DNA from: Halovenus salina
GTDB lineage: Archaea > Halobacteriota > Halobacteria > Halobacteriales > Haloarculaceae
DNA length: 64,000 nucleotides
Direction: 5' to 3'
Assembly: GCF_026410925.1 (NCBI RefSeq)
Contig: NZ_CP112972.1
Coordinates: forward strand, 434,001 to 498,000
Shown here: positions 52,092 to 62,392 of the stretch, in pieces
Numbering within the stretch: position 1 is the first letter of the stretch
Layout: each line of letters opens with the position of its first letter
Position numbers and translations under genes: made by a program
The notes under the pieces: generated by a model
The model's input: the letters and a program-made list of their open reading frames with translations, nothing else
Told to the model about the DNA's origin: nothing
Databases searched by the model: none

Positions 52092-53120
52092 TCACCCGAG
52101 CCATGCGAGCGCGGTCGCGGCCCAGGTGTAGCCGGTGCCTGCCGCGAGAAAGAGGACTACGTCGCCCGACTCGACCCGACCACGCTTGCGTCCCTCTTCG
52201 AGCGCGATAATCTGGTCGACGCTCTGGACGTGGCCGTACTCGTCGAGATAGTAGCCGTCGGACTCGGGATCGAGACCCAACCTGTCGAGCAGGAGGTCGT
52301 GAAACGACCGCTTCATGTGGGTGACGGCGACGAAGTCGATATCGTCTGGTTCGTACCCTGACTGTTCGAGCGCTCCCTCGGCGACGGTAAGGTAGTTGTC
52401 GAGGCTCACCTCGCCGAGTCGCTCTTTCATGCCGTCCGGGTCGGGCACGTCGAGTGTGTGGTCGTCTGCCTCGACGGTCTCGTGGCTGGGTGGCGCGACG
52501 GAACCGCCCGCCGGCATCACCACATCCTCGGAAAAGGAGCCGTCCGTGACCGCGTCACTCCCGTGGACGAGTGCCCGCGTCCGGCTTCGGTCTGGGTCGT
52601 GTTCGAGGACAGCCGCTGACGCGCCGCTCCCGAAGTTGAACATGAACGAGGCGTTCTCGTTGGTGTAGTCGACGAGGTCCTCCTCGCGGCTGGCTGAGAC
52701 GAGCAGTGCAGTCTCGATATCGCCGGCGACCAGCTGGGCCCGGACCTGGCGGAGTGCGACCGGTGCACCGGCACACAGCGTGTAACTCTCGGTGGCGTAG
52801 GCGTCTGTGGCTCCGAGTCGGTCGGCGATGTTTGCCGCCGCAGACCAGACGATGTGGTCTTTGAACTCGCTGCCGTGATAGAGCACGAGGTCGACCTCCG
52901 CCGGCTCGACGGCAGCATCCGCGAGTGCGCCGTTGGCGGCCTCGATACACATATCCGTCGCGTGGTCCTCGTCGGGCGGACAGACCCGCTTCTCTGCAAG
53001 GCCCATTTTCTCGACGACGACCTCCTTGGGTATTCCACTCTCCTCGGCAATTTCGGCTCCTGTGACGACGTTCTCTGGGACGTAGTAGTCGTATCCCGTG
53101 AGTCCGACAGAGTTGGCCAT
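52092..53120 (-). CDS. 3-oxoacyl-ACP synthase III / HMG-CoA-synthase-like thiolase-fold protein
   Basis: About 342 residues. The active Cys is in ESYTLCAGAP (Cys 116), the His in VAVTHMKRSF, and the end VLFLAAGTGYTWAATALAW is typical of KASIII. Where KASIII has Asn (GNTSAAS-type loop) this protein reads EYGHVQSVDQ, so the third catalytic residue appears to be His. Haloarchaea lack a classical fatty-acid pathway, so the substrate is unclear. ATG (MANSVGL) is preferred over the TTG three codons upstream. Confidence 0.8.
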   Translation of the reverse strand: MANSVGLTGYDYYVPENVVTGAEIAEESGIPKEVVVEKMGLAEKRVCPPDEDHATDMCIEAANGALADAAVEPAEVDLVLYHGSEFKDHIVWSAAANIADRLGATDAYATESYTLCAGAPVALRQVRAQLVAGDIETALLVSASREEDLVDYTNENASFMFNFGSGASAAVLEHDPDRSRTRALVHGSDAVTDGSFSEDVVMPAGGSVAPPSHETVEADDHTLDVPDPDGMKERLGEVSLDNYLTVAEGALEQSGYEPDDIDFVAVTHMKRSFHDLLLDRLGLDPESDGYYLDEYGHVQSVDQIIALEEGRKRGRVESGDVVLFLAAGTGYTWAATALAWLG

Positions 53121-53185
53121 AGCTGACAATCAAGTGAACTGCATCAAAGTGTCTTGTGTCTCGGGGTGGGGCAGCTTTCGGACCA

Positions 53186-53968
53186 TCAGTCGGATTCGTC
53201 CTCGATAAATCCGAGCATCCGGTCGGTGACAGGACGGGCGTGTTCGAAAAAGCAGAGATGTCGACCCTCGACGGGGACAAATGTTCCGCGGGGGAGGTCC
53301 GCCGACAGCTCCTCCCCGACCGTCGAGTCAACCACAGGGTCGTCCTGGGCCTGACAGACTAGCGTCGGAACCGTCAGCTCGTACAATGGGTCTGCCTCGA
53401 ACCCCTCGATAGCGGCGGCCTGTTTTGCGAACGCGCCTGCGTCTGCGTTTTCCTCACCTCGCCACCCCACGATGCGGTCGAGTACCTCGGGGTTCGCGTC
53501 ACGGAACTCCGGCGAGAGGGCGACCGACAGCGACGATTCGATGTCCTCTCGGTCTGTTCCAGGGAGACAGAGCGTTTCCAACGCATCGAGGTCGACCGTC
53601 TCGCCGCTGGGAGCAGTGTTAAACAGCGTGAGTGTCTCGGCACGGTCGAACATGCGGGCATAGCGCAGACAGACCATCCCGCCGAGGCCGGCACCGACGA
53701 GATGGCAGTTCTTGCAGTCTGCGGCGGCGAGAACTGATTCGAGGTCCTGACTCAGACGGTCGACGTTGAGGTCGCCGGACGGCGACCCTGAGCGGCCAGT
53801 GCCCCGAAAATCCCAGACGACCGTCTGATACGGTCCTGTCATGGCCGCGTACTGTGACCCCCACTGCCACGCGCCGAGCCCTGCCTCACCGACGAAGGTA
53901 ATCGCCTCTCCCGAACCCTCGACCTCGTAGTACAGTTCCGTTCCGTCGTCGGCGGTCGTCGTTGGCAC
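53186..53968 (-). CDS. Alpha/beta-fold hydrolase
   Basis: About 260 residues from a GTG start. The fold is clear: VVWDFRGTGRSGSP after the first strands, a nucleophile-elbow region CHLVGAGLGGMVCLRYA (G-x-G-x-G; Gly stands where Ser is normal), Asp in CQAQDDPVVDS and His in VEGRHLCFFEH. The elbow lacks the usual Ser, so it may be a non-hydrolytic member. It lies just downstream of alaS. Confidence 0.75.
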   Translation of the reverse strand: MPTTTADDGTELYYEVEGSGEAITFVGEAGLGAWQWGSQYAAMTGPYQTVVWDFRGTGRSGSPSGDLNVDRLSQDLESVLAAADCKNCHLVGAGLGGMVCLRYARMFDRAETLTLFNTAPSGETVDLDALETLCLPGTDREDIESSLSVALSPEFRDANPEVLDRIVGWRGEENADAGAFAKQAAAIEGFEADPLYELTVPTLVCQAQDDPVVDSTVGEELSADLPRGTFVPVEGRHLCFFEHARPVTDRMLGFIEDESD

Positions 53969-54005
53969 AGTCGCGTCTACAACCGGGTCGGGTAAACCGG
54001 TTACG

Positions 54006-56783
54006 TCAGGCGTCCAGGGCCTGTCGCAGTATGTCCGGCGCGTCTTCGAGCGCGCCGTCGACCTTCTCGGCGTCGGGGCCGCCGCCCTGTGCGAAGTCCG
54101 ATGGCCCACCACCACCGCCGCCGACACGACGGGCGAGTTCGCCGACGACCTGTCCTGCGTCGACAGCACAGCCGTCCGGCACGGCCACGACGAACTGCGC
54201 GCCTTCGGCACCCGACCCGAGGACGGCAATCGAGCCGTCGTCAACGAGCGCGTTCGCTGTCGCCCGGAGCTCCTCCATATCGCCGTCGAGACGCTGGATT
54301 ACTGCCGGCATCCCATCGATTTCGACTTCCTCGCCGTCACCGCCCCCGCTGGCGCGGACGGTGGCGAGTTCCTCTTTTAGCTCCTCGATGCGTTTGCCCC
54401 GTTCTTTCCACTCCTCGAAAAAGCGCTCTGCGGTCTCGGGAACCTCTTCGTGGCTCACGTCGAAGAGAGACGCAGTCTCCGAGAGCAGCGCCTCGGTGTG
54501 TTGTGTCGCCTCGATGGCGGCATCGCCTGCGGCGAAGGTCAGCCTGACAACACCGTCCTGGATGCGCTCGGTCCCGAGCAGCTTTATCGCGCCGACTTCG
54601 CCGGTTCGGGAGACGTGGGTTCCGCCACAGGCTTGGGTGTCGTCGCTCGTGTGAATCAAGCGTATCTGCTCGCCTTCGGGGATACCACCCTGGTAGATGT
54701 CGAACCCGTATCGGGACTCGGCTTCGTTTCTGTCGACCCACTCTTGGTCGACTGCGGCGTTTTCCATCACGACCTCGTTTGCGATTTGCTCGATTTCGTC
54801 GACCTCTGCCTGTGACACGGACTCGTAGTGCGACACGTCCAGGCGTGCGCTATCTGTACTCTTCTGTGCGCCGGCCTGCCTGATATGGTCGCCAAGCACC
54901 CGTCTGGCAGCGTGCCCGACGATGTGTGTCGCCGTGTGGTGGCGCATGTGACGCCGCCGCCGTCCCGCATCGACCTGGCCGCGTGCGAACTCACCTTTTC
55001 CAGGATTGCTGTCGGTATGGTGGACGATGATGTCGCCGACCTGCTGAACGTCCAGCACCTCGCCGGTCTCATCGTCGGTCGAGATGCTCCCGTGGTCAGC
55101 GGGCTGGCCGCCACCTTCTGGGTAGAACATGGTCTGGTCGAGGATGACATCGTAGCCGTCGTCGTGTTCGAACACCTCGAGCACCATCGCCTCGAACTCC
55201 ATCCGGCCCTGGTCCTCGTAGTAGAGCCGCTCGGTCGCGGGCAGGTCCTCGTAGCGCCCGCTGGCGCGGCCCTCCTCTTGCTCATCTTCGGTCTCTGTCT
55301 CGTCGTTGTGTCGCTGTGCGACCAGCGAGTAGAAGTCGTCAGGAACCGCGACATCTGCCCCGTGTTCTGACGCGATTTCCTCGACCATGTCGGGCTGGAT
55401 GCCGTGAGAGTCGTATAGCTCGACGAGTTCGTCGCTTGGAATCGGCTCCCCCTCCTGTGCGTACTCCTCTGCGAGCGACTCGACACGGCGCGAGCCCCTG
55501 TCGAGGGTCTCTCTGTAGCGGTCGACCTCGGTCCGTACGACATCACGAATCGTATCCCGGTTCTCGTAGCCGAGCCGCTTGGCCTGCATGTCGACCAGTT
55601 CGTCGAGCGGTGCGTCGACGCCGACGGTGTCGACGAGCCGTTTCGTCCGGCGCAACACCATCCGGGCGAGATAGCCAGTCCCGACGTTCGAGGGGACAAT
55701 CTCGTCGCCGAGCATGTAGGCGAGCGTCCGGCAGTGGTCTGCGATGGCGTATATGTCTTCGAGCGGTTCGAGCAAGCTCCGCAACTGCTCGACGTCGACA
55801 CCGAGCTCTGCCGCGATATCACCGCGGGCGGCCTCGACGTCGTCTACGTCGTCGATATCCAGGTTGCCAGACAGGCGTGCGGCGTCGTGGATAATCGCCT
55901 CCTCTTCGTCGGTGTATTCGACGCCTGCGTTGTCCCTGAGGAACGATATCATCTCCGGGTAGATGGCCTCGTAGACCGTCGGTGTCCCCTGGCTCATCCA
56001 GGTCCAGCGTTCGAGACCGTAGCCGGTGTCGACGACGTAGGTGTCCATCTTCGAGTACCGGTTGCCGTCTTTGAGTTCGTACTCGCCGTCGGGGTCCTGT
56101 TCCATCGACATGAAAACGAGCGTCGCCAGTTCGAGACCTCGGTAGATAACCTCGATTGCGGGACCGGCGTTGCCGCCGCCGACCCAGGGGTCCTCGATGT
56201 AGGTGACGTCGTTGAGGTCTGCGCCCATCTCACCGAGTAGCGTGTCACAGTGTTCGACGGTCTTGCTCTTCCAGTACACCTCCCCATCGTAGGCGTAGTC
56301 GTCGGCATCCTCTCGGGTATTGAACGCGTGGTGGGCCATCATCTCGAAGGCCATCGTGTGCCGACCGGTCTTGCCCACATTGTCGATGTCCTGCATCCGG
56401 ATACAGGGCTGGCTGATTGTCAGCGGATTCGCCGGCGGTGGCGTCTCGCCCGAGGTAACCAGCGGCTGGAAGTCATAAATCGAGGCCTGTGTCAACAACA
56501 CGTCGTCGCGCCACCGGTTTGCAGCTACCGGGTACGGGTCGATGCGTTCGTGGCCGTGTTCCTCAAAAAAGGAGAGAAACGCCTCGCGCATCTCCTCGAC
56601 AGTGTAGCTCTCGTCGAACCCCGGATTATCAATGAAGCTGTACGTGTCACAGGGCGGCTCCCCGCAGGTCGCCCGTGTCTCGTCTCGCGTCCAGAAGGCA
56701 CCCCCACACTCCGTGCACTCCGTTCGAGTGAACCCATTCTCGGCGAAATAGTCGAGTTGGTATTCCTCCTCCAGGTCGCTCAT
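54006..56783 (-). CDS. alaS: Alanyl-tRNA synthetase
   Basis: A 925-residue archaeal-type AlaRS that charges tRNA-Ala. The N-terminal [13 protein letters not shown] and CGEPPC zinc-like motif precedes the class II aminoacylation core ([24 protein letters not shown]). The editing domain has [19 protein letters not shown] and [12 protein letters not shown] (metal-binding His, His, Cys, His). The C-terminal DHHA1-like domain carries the Gly-rich [14 protein letters not shown]. Full length. Confidence 0.97.
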   Translation of the reverse strand: MSDLEEEYQLDYFAENGFTRTECTECGGAFWTRDETRATCGEPPCDTYSFIDNPGFDESYTVEEMREAFLSFFEEHGHERIDPYPVAANRWRDDVLLTQASIYDFQPLVTSGETPPPANPLTISQPCIRMQDIDNVGKTGRHTMAFEMMAHHAFNTREDADDYAYDGEVYWKSKTVEHCDTLLGEMGADLNDVTYIEDPWVGGGNAGPAIEVIYRGLELATLVFMSMEQDPDGEYELKDGNRYSKMDTYVVDTGYGLERWTWMSQGTPTVYEAIYPEMISFLRDNAGVEYTDEEEAIIHDAARLSGNLDIDDVDDVEAARGDIAAELGVDVEQLRSLLEPLEDIYAIADHCRTLAYMLGDEIVPSNVGTGYLARMVLRRTKRLVDTVGVDAPLDELVDMQAKRLGYENRDTIRDVVRTEVDRYRETLDRGSRRVESLAEEYAQEGEPIPSDELVELYDSHGIQPDMVEEIASEHGADVAVPDDFYSLVAQRHNDETETEDEQEEGRASGRYEDLPATERLYYEDQGRMEFEAMVLEVFEHDDGYDVILDQTMFYPEGGGQPADHGSISTDDETGEVLDVQQVGDIIVHHTDSNPGKGEFARGQVDAGRRRRHMRHHTATHIVGHAARRVLGDHIRQAGAQKSTDSARLDVSHYESVSQAEVDEIEQIANEVVMENAAVDQEWVDRNEAESRYGFDIYQGGIPEGEQIRLIHTSDDTQACGGTHVSRTGEVGAIKLLGTERIQDGVVRLTFAAGDAAIEATQHTEALLSETASLFDVSHEEVPETAERFFEEWKERGKRIEELKEELATVRASGGGDGEEVEIDGMPAVIQRLDGDMEELRATANALVDDGSIAVLGSGAEGAQFVVAVPDGCAVDAGQVVGELARRVGGGGGGPSDFAQGGGPDAEKVDGALEDAPDILRQALDA

Positions 56784-56839
56784 CTGTTGATATATGGTGG
56801 CCCATCTGTCCCTAAAACAGTTCCGAGTCAGTGCTGTGG

Positions 56840-57811
56840 TCAGTCCAGCGCGACAGAGGCGAGCAGGGCTTCGAGCTGAATCCGCTCGTTTGCGCCAGCG
56901 GTGATACGGTAGTCGGTCTCGCCGATTCGGTCCAGAAGCGTGACTGCTGCCTCGTCGTCGAGGTCGAACTCCCAGACGGAGCGGTGAAGCTGGTCGATGA
57001 TGTCGCCGCCCGCAATTCCCTCATCGGTCAAAAGCCGGTCCAACTGTGTCCGTGAAGCGGTGAAATCGCCGTCGAGTGCGAGTGTTACCATCTCCTCGAT
57101 ATCCTCCGGTCTTGCAGTGCTCGTAATCTCGAAGACGGCTTCTTCGTCGACGGTTGAGCCGGTGACTGCGGCAGCCTGGAGCCCGTTGATTGCCGCGCGC
57201 ATGTCCCCGCCAGCGACGTAGACCAGCGCCTCGATGCCGTCGTCGGTTATCTCGATACCCTCGCTCTCGGCGATTTTTCGCGTCTGTGTTTCAACAGCTT
57301 CGTCGGGCAGCGGTGAGAACCGAAAGACGGCACAGCGGGACTGGATTGGGTCGATAATCTGTGATGAGTAGTTACACGAGAGGATAAAACGGACGTTATT
57401 CGAGAACTGTTCCATCGTCCGGCGGAGCGCTGACTGGGCGTCAGATGTCAATGCGTCGGCCTCGTCGAGGAAGATGATACGGTAGTTGTGCCCGCCAAAC
57501 GAGGTTCGGGCGAAGCTTTTTACCCGGTCTCTGACCACGTCGATACCGCGCTCGTCCGAGGCATTCAGTTCGAGGAAGTTCTCCTCCCACTCGTCCCCGT
57601 AGAGCTCCTTGGCGATGGCGATAGCGCTCGTGGTCTTGCCGACACCGGCAGGGCCGGCAAACAGCATGTGACTCAGGTCGTCACGGTCGACGTAACTCTG
57701 GAGGCGCTCGACGATTGTCTCCTGGCCCACCACGTCGTGGAGTCGCTGTGGACGGTACTTCTCCAGCCAAATCTCCTCGCGTCCGGTCTCGGACTGGTCG
57801 GCCTCACTCAT
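56840..57811 (-). CDS. rfcS: Replication factor C small subunit
   Basis: A 323-residue clamp-loader ATPase: [14 protein letters not shown], Walker [12 protein letters not shown], Walker [11 protein letters not shown], the SRC motif with Arg finger [12 protein letters not shown], and sensor 2 [13 protein letters not shown]. It loads PCNA onto primed DNA. The family start is MSEADQSE; the upstream open frame is not conserved-looking. No intein is present. Confidence 0.96.
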   Translation of the reverse strand: MSEADQSETGREEIWLEKYRPQRLHDVVGQETIVERLQSYVDRDDLSHMLFAGPAGVGKTTSAIAIAKELYGDEWEENFLELNASDERGIDVVRDRVKSFARTSFGGHNYRIIFLDEADALTSDAQSALRRTMEQFSNNVRFILSCNYSSQIIDPIQSRCAVFRFSPLPDEAVETQTRKIAESEGIEITDDGIEALVYVAGGDMRAAINGLQAAAVTGSTVDEEAVFEITSTARPEDIEEMVTLALDGDFTASRTQLDRLLTDEGIAGGDIIDQLHRSVWEFDLDDEAAVTLLDRIGETDYRITAGANERIQLEALLASVALD

Positions 57812-57903
57812 GCCAGATTGAACGCGCGGCCGAGTGATAAACCCCGCGAGAACTGGTCGCCACGGCGGACGGGAGTCAGTATGTTTTTTGAGGGAGAACA
57901 GAC

Positions 57904-58245
57904 ATGTCTCTGGTAATGGCTGCCCGTCCACCATCGAACGACATCGACGACGAACCGGACACTATCGAGTTTGGTATCGTCGCCGTCGACGCCGCCGTCA
58001 AGGAGTGGGGCGTCTCGTTCCCGATCACAAACCGGGAACTCGCCGACAACTACGGCGACAAGCAGATCGCGGTCGACCCGAGCGGCCATGAGGCCACACT
58101 CGCCGCAATTTTGTCAGACTGTCCGTGCGACCACTTCGGCGACAAACAGGAACTGCTCAACGAGCTACACCCGGTCTTCGAGCAGCGGCGCGAGCGCATC
58201 TCGGGGTCGATTCTGGGCCGACTCCGGGCGATGGTCCCGTTCTAG
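57904..58245 (+). CDS. DUF5789 family protein
   Basis: A 113-residue acidic haloarchaeal protein ([35 protein letters not shown]...). It fits DUF5789, small proteins of unknown function with a winged-helix-like pattern. A TATA-like tatgtttttt about 27 bases upstream supports the first ATG; another ATG is four codons in. Confidence 0.75.
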   Translation: MSLVMAARPPSNDIDDEPDTIEFGIVAVDAAVKEWGVSFPITNRELADNYGDKQIAVDPSGHEATLAAILSDCPCDHFGDKQELLNELHPVFEQRRERISGSILGRLRAMVPF

Positions 58246-58246
58246 T

Positions 58247-59272
58247 TTATTTCTCGCCGACCGCTTCGTGTCCCACGTCTGGCTCCTCGTGATCGTCTCC
58301 CGCCATCTCTGGCGATGGGCTGTCGTCGGCTCCCGTCGGGGCGTCGATTGTATCAATCTCGTCGATGAGATACTCGATGCGCTGGCTCTGCTCTCGGTTC
58401 GAGGTCAGGATGAGGTCAGAGAGCACGCCGAACATGACCAACTGGACGCCGAACAACAGCGCAACGCCCGCCGCGAGTGCGAGCACCTCGTGTGAGATAC
58501 TGGCTACGACCCATCGGTAGACGACAAACAGCGAAAGCCCGACCGCAGCCAGGATACTCAGCCCGCCGACGCTGCCGAAATAAAAGAGCGGATTGTTCTT
58601 TTTCGCGAGTCGGTACAGCGTCACGATGATGTTCCCGCCGTCTCGGAACGGCCGGAGGTTCGTTTCGGACTCGTCCGGTCGTGGCTCGTAGGTAATCGGC
58701 ACGACCGTCGTCCGGATGTTGTTTCGGACACACTCGACAGACATCTCGGTCTCGATACCAAAGCCGTCGGCCGAAAGCGAGAGCCGTTCGAACGACTCCC
58801 GGGTGAACGCGCGGTAGCCGCTGAGGATGTCGACCAGATTTCGGCCGTGAACTGTCCGGAATACGCGGTTGATGATTCCGTTGCCAATCTGGTTGAGGCG
58901 GGTCATCGCCCCGGATTCCATATCGGCAAAGCGGTTGCCGATGACGTGTTCGGCCTCGCCCGTGAACAGCGGTGCGAGGACTCTGCCGGCCTCTTCGGGG
59001 CGATAGGTCGAGTCGCCGTCGACGAGCAGGATATACGGCTGGGAGATGTAGTCGATCGCCTCGCGGACCGCCTGGCCTTTGCCGTCCCCGCCCTGGATGT
59101 GGACCGTCGCCCCCAGATTCTCAGCAATCTGTCTGGTCCTGTCGTCGGAGCCGCCGTCGATGACGAGGATGTGCTCGAACCCGACTCCCTCAAATCGTTC
59201 TATCACGTCGCCGATATTCTCGGCCTCGTTGTACGTCGGGATGAGCACGCAGACATCCTCGTGACGAATCAT
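58247..59272 (-). CDS. aglJ: AglJ-type dolichol-phosphate glycosyltransferase
   Basis: A 341-residue GT2 enzyme that adds the first sugar to dolichol phosphate for S-layer N-glycosylation. VLIPTYNEAENIGDVI opens the GT-A fold; LVDGDSTYRP holds the D-x-D-like motif; GNRFADMESGAMTRLNQIGN and DILSGYRAFTRES are AglJ/DPMS-like. Two transmembrane helices (near 235-300) and a hydrophilic Glu/Asp-rich tail follow. It lies alone, divergent to the helicase gene, not in an agl cluster. Confidence 0.85.
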   Translation of the reverse strand: MIRHEDVCVLIPTYNEAENIGDVIERFEGVGFEHILVIDGGSDDRTRQIAENLGATVHIQGGDGKGQAVREAIDYISQPYILLVDGDSTYRPEEAGRVLAPLFTGEAEHVIGNRFADMESGAMTRLNQIGNGIINRVFRTVHGRNLVDILSGYRAFTRESFERLSLSADGFGIETEMSVECVRNNIRTTVVPITYEPRPDESETNLRPFRDGGNIIVTLYRLAKKNNPLFYFGSVGGLSILAAVGLSLFVVYRWVVASISHEVLALAAGVALLFGVQLVMFGVLSDLILTSNREQSQRIEYLIDEIDTIDAPTGADDSPSPEMAGDDHEEPDVGHEAVGEK

Positions 59273-59356
59273 CTGACTGTGCTCAACTACGCCGGTCACA
59301 GGTTAAAAAACGTGGGTGTTTCGTGGGGTCGGCCCGCCGGGTCACAAGCCGTTTGT

Positions 59357-61216
59357 ATGTCTACAACCAAACGTTCCCCAGTGACTGACGAGGAGACAGA
59401 CACGGACAGCGATACCGAGCTGTACGAGACACTTGAAGAGACTGGCCGCCCAGTTGTCAACGCGACCCGATACGCACAGGCGAACGATATCTCTCAGGAC
59501 GAAGCGACCCAGCGGCTGGACCTCCTCGTCGAGGAGGGTGTTGCGCAGCGACTCGACGTATCCACCGACCCGGTGGTCTGGTATCCGAGTGACTGGGCCC
59601 GAATGGCCGACCGCGAGCGCGTCGTCGTCTTTCCGGAACGACGCGAGCTGGTGGTCGACCACCCGACACAACTCACCCGCGCCCAGCTCTCGCAGTTTGC
59701 CCACCTCGTGGATACGACCGGCTCAGGGGCCTACATGTACGAGATTCGGCAGGAGGATATCTGGCAGGCCCCATACGATAGCTTCGATGCGTTGTTAGAG
59801 ACAGTGAGAGACGTGCTCCCCGAGCGATACCCCCATCTCGAAGAGTTCCTCGAAAGCCAGTACGAGCGGGCAAACCGGTTCCGGATGTACACCCACGAGG
59901 ACGGCTACGTGGTGTTAGAAGCCGAAACAGACGACCTCATGGGGAACGTCGCCCGCCAGAAACTCGACGATGAACAACTGCGGGCACCAATCTCGGAAAC
60001 CGAAAGCTGGGTCGCAGCCGAGAGCGTCGCCGAGGTCAAACGAATTCTCTACGAGGCAGGGTACCCGGTTCGCGACGAGCGCGACCTCGATAGCGGTGAG
60101 GACCTCGACGTGGACCTCGAACTCGACCTGCGGGCCTATCAGGAGGAGTGGCTCTCGAACTTTCTGGAAACTCGGTCGGGCGTGCTCGTCGGACCGCCCG
60201 GAAGCGGGAAGACCGTGACTGCCCTTGCCGTCCTCGCCGCCGTCGGGGGCGAGACACTCGTCTTGGTACCGGGGCGAGAGCTCGCGAGCCAGTGGCGCGA
60301 GGAGATTCTCGCACACACCTCGCTCACCGAGGCGCAGGTCGGCGAGTACCACGGCGGCGCGAAGGACGTTCGCCCAGTCACGATTTCGACATACCGGACC
60401 GCCGGAATGGACCGACACAGACAGCTCTTCGGGAGCCGGGAGTGGGGTCTTATCGTCTACGACGAGGTCCATCACATCAGCGCACCAATTTACCGGCGGA
60501 GCACGGATCTCCAGAGCCGCCACCGCCTCGGTCTCTCGTCGAGTCCAGTCCGGGAAGACGACATGGAACAGGACATCTACACGCTCATCGGGCCACCAAT
60601 CGGAACCGACTGGGACGCGCTGTTCGAGGCCGGCTACGTCGCCGAGCCAGAGGTCGAGATTCGGTACGTCCCCTGGGACTCGGAGGACACACAAAACGAG
60701 TACGTGAGCACCAAGGGACACGCTCGACGCCAAGCGGCTGCGACGAACCCGGCCAAGCTCGCGGAGACGAGACATCTCCTCTCACGTCATCCAGACGAGC
60801 AGGCGCTGGTGTTCGTGGAGTACCTCGACCAGGGACAGGCGTACGCCGACGCACTCGACGCGCCGTTCATCAGCGGTGAGATGCCCCACGCCAGACGGGA
60901 GAAACTCTTCGAGCAGTTCCGCAACGGAACCCTCTCGGCGCTCGTCGTCTCACGGGTCGGCGACGAGGGTATCGACCTGCCGAGTGCGGAACTTGCTATC
61001 GTCGCCTCGGGCCTGGGCGGGTCCCGACGCCAGGGAACCCAGCGTGCGGGCCGGACAATGCGACCGACCGGCCGCGCACGCATGTACGTACTCGCAACGC
61101 GAGGCACGCGCGAGGAGGAGTTCGCCCGCCAGCGGATGCGGTATCTCGCCGGGAAGGGTGTTCGGGTGACCGAACACGACGCCGAGACGCCACAGGCGGA
61201 GTCCGACGACGCTTAG
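59357..61216 (+). CDS. XPB/Rad25-type DNA helicase
   Basis: A 619-residue SF2 helicase. The N-terminal 250 residues hold a winged-helix-like region and a damage-recognition-like domain. Helicase motifs: RAYQEEWLSNF (Q-region), VGPPGSGKT (I), VYDEVHHI (II), GLSSSPVR (III), VSRVGDEGIDLPSA (V) and QGTQRAGRTMRP (VI). Probable role in nucleotide excision repair, often with a Bax1-type nuclease; none is adjacent here. It overlaps the convergent DUF373 gene by four bases. Confidence 0.88.
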   Translation: MSTTKRSPVTDEETDTDSDTELYETLEETGRPVVNATRYAQANDISQDEATQRLDLLVEEGVAQRLDVSTDPVVWYPSDWARMADRERVVVFPERRELVVDHPTQLTRAQLSQFAHLVDTTGSGAYMYEIRQEDIWQAPYDSFDALLETVRDVLPERYPHLEEFLESQYERANRFRMYTHEDGYVVLEAETDDLMGNVARQKLDDEQLRAPISETESWVAAESVAEVKRILYEAGYPVRDERDLDSGEDLDVDLELDLRAYQEEWLSNFLETRSGVLVGPPGSGKTVTALAVLAAVGGETLVLVPGRELASQWREEILAHTSLTEAQVGEYHGGAKDVRPVTISTYRTAGMDRHRQLFGSREWGLIVYDEVHHISAPIYRRSTDLQSRHRLGLSSSPVREDDMEQDIYTLIGPPIGTDWDALFEAGYVAEPEVEIRYVPWDSEDTQNEYVSTKGHARRQAAATNPAKLAETRHLLSRHPDEQALVFVEYLDQGQAYADALDAPFISGEMPHARREKLFEQFRNGTLSALVVSRVGDEGIDLPSAELAIVASGLGGSRRQGTQRAGRTMRPTGRARMYVLATRGTREEEFARQRMRYLAGKGVRVTEHDAETPQAESDDA

Positions 61217-62337
61217 CTCCGCTGTTCGAGGTTGTCGTAGCCGACGCTGTTGACGTAGGCCGCGACACGTACGCCAAACAGGCTCACGACGATGCCACTA
61301 AGGATGAACACGGCGAGCAGCGTCTCTGGCGCGACCGAGAACTGATCGACCTCGATTGGGCCATAGCTCATTTCGGCTACGACAAACGGTTCTGACACGT
61401 CGGACCGCTGGATGACGTACGCCGCAAATCCACGGACGATGAGACCGACAGCGACCGCGAAAAACGGGAGATTGACGTACGCCGACCCGATGTCGTCGTC
61501 GCGGATGACTTCGTCTAGCAGTCGGCCGGCACTGGCAATAAGCGCCGCACCCGTGAGCCACGGGATGCTGTCGTAGAGAAACTGCATCGTCAACACCAGC
61601 TCACCTGCGGTCGCCCTCTCGAGGGATGAAGCGCCCAACGCGCCGACGAACAGCCCCACGAGGGCGAGACCGCCGGCCACCACGTACGTGACAAGCGAGA
61701 CTTTCCCCGCGTAGAGGGCATCCCTGACGTTGGTCGAAAACGCCGCCAGCAGTGAGTCGATATTGAGTCCTTTGTACAACAGAAAGAGGGCAACAACAGT
61801 CGTAATCGCACCCAGTGAGACCGTAATGCTGTCTGAAACCGCCAACAGTGCCGGAAACGCGAGTAACGTCAGTCCGACTGGCACGAGAACTGTCTTGCGC
61901 AGCTCCTCGTCTGCGAGGAACTGTTTGAGCAGGTAGTAGGTCGACTCGATATCGCGGGCCTGTCTGACGACGACCCGGTCGATGGCGTCGACGGCGATGC
62001 GGCTCTCGATTATCGGCACGAGACGCTCATCCTCGGCGCTGTCGACGACGACAACGGCAGTCTCCGGCGAGTACGTCGCAACAAGTTCGTCAACCTGTGC
62101 GGCAATCGAACGGTTGAACGTGACCGTATCGCCCTCGCCACTGAGCACCGCCAGAATGGTCTCGTCGTCGAGGTCACGTGTGACCCGGAGCCCTTCGAGG
62201 AGACAGTTGACTCGGCTGTCCTCCGGGTCCTCGACACCGACGGTCGTCACAAGGTCCTCGACCGCCTCGGAACCGACCACTGGCGACTCGGCGTCGAGGT
62301 CATCTTCCCGATAGATACAGAGGACGAGGGTGCTCAC
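61213..62337 (-). CDS. DUF373 family membrane protein
   Basis: A 374-residue archaeal protein. The soluble N-terminal half (about 1-140) has an alpha/beta pattern (LVLCIYREDD, VVVVDSAEDERLVPIIESRI). Six or so transmembrane helices follow from about 150. This is the DUF373 layout; function is unknown, though the N-terminal domain resembles nucleotide-binding folds. Confidence 0.85.
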   Translation of the reverse strand: MSTLVLCIYREDDLDAESPVVGSEAVEDLVTTVGVEDPEDSRVNCLLEGLRVTRDLDDETILAVLSGEGDTVTFNRSIAAQVDELVATYSPETAVVVVDSAEDERLVPIIESRIAVDAIDRVVVRQARDIESTYYLLKQFLADEELRKTVLVPVGLTLLAFPALLAVSDSITVSLGAITTVVALFLLYKGLNIDSLLAAFSTNVRDALYAGKVSLVTYVVAGGLALVGLFVGALGASSLERATAGELVLTMQFLYDSIPWLTGAALIASAGRLLDEVIRDDDIGSAYVNLPFFAVAVGLIVRGFAAYVIQRSDVSEPFVVAEMSYGPIEVDQFSVAPETLLAVFILSGIVVSLFGVRVAAYVNSVGYDNLEQRS

Positions 62338-62392
62338 ATCTCCACCAACACGTGCCCGAAATAAAAATCCCTACGAACGTTTACTCCGCGAG

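Noticed and set aside
54828-56240. Long plus-strand frames opposite alaS
   Set aside because: These are antisense shadows typical of GC-rich genes; alaS on the minus strand accounts for the coding signal.
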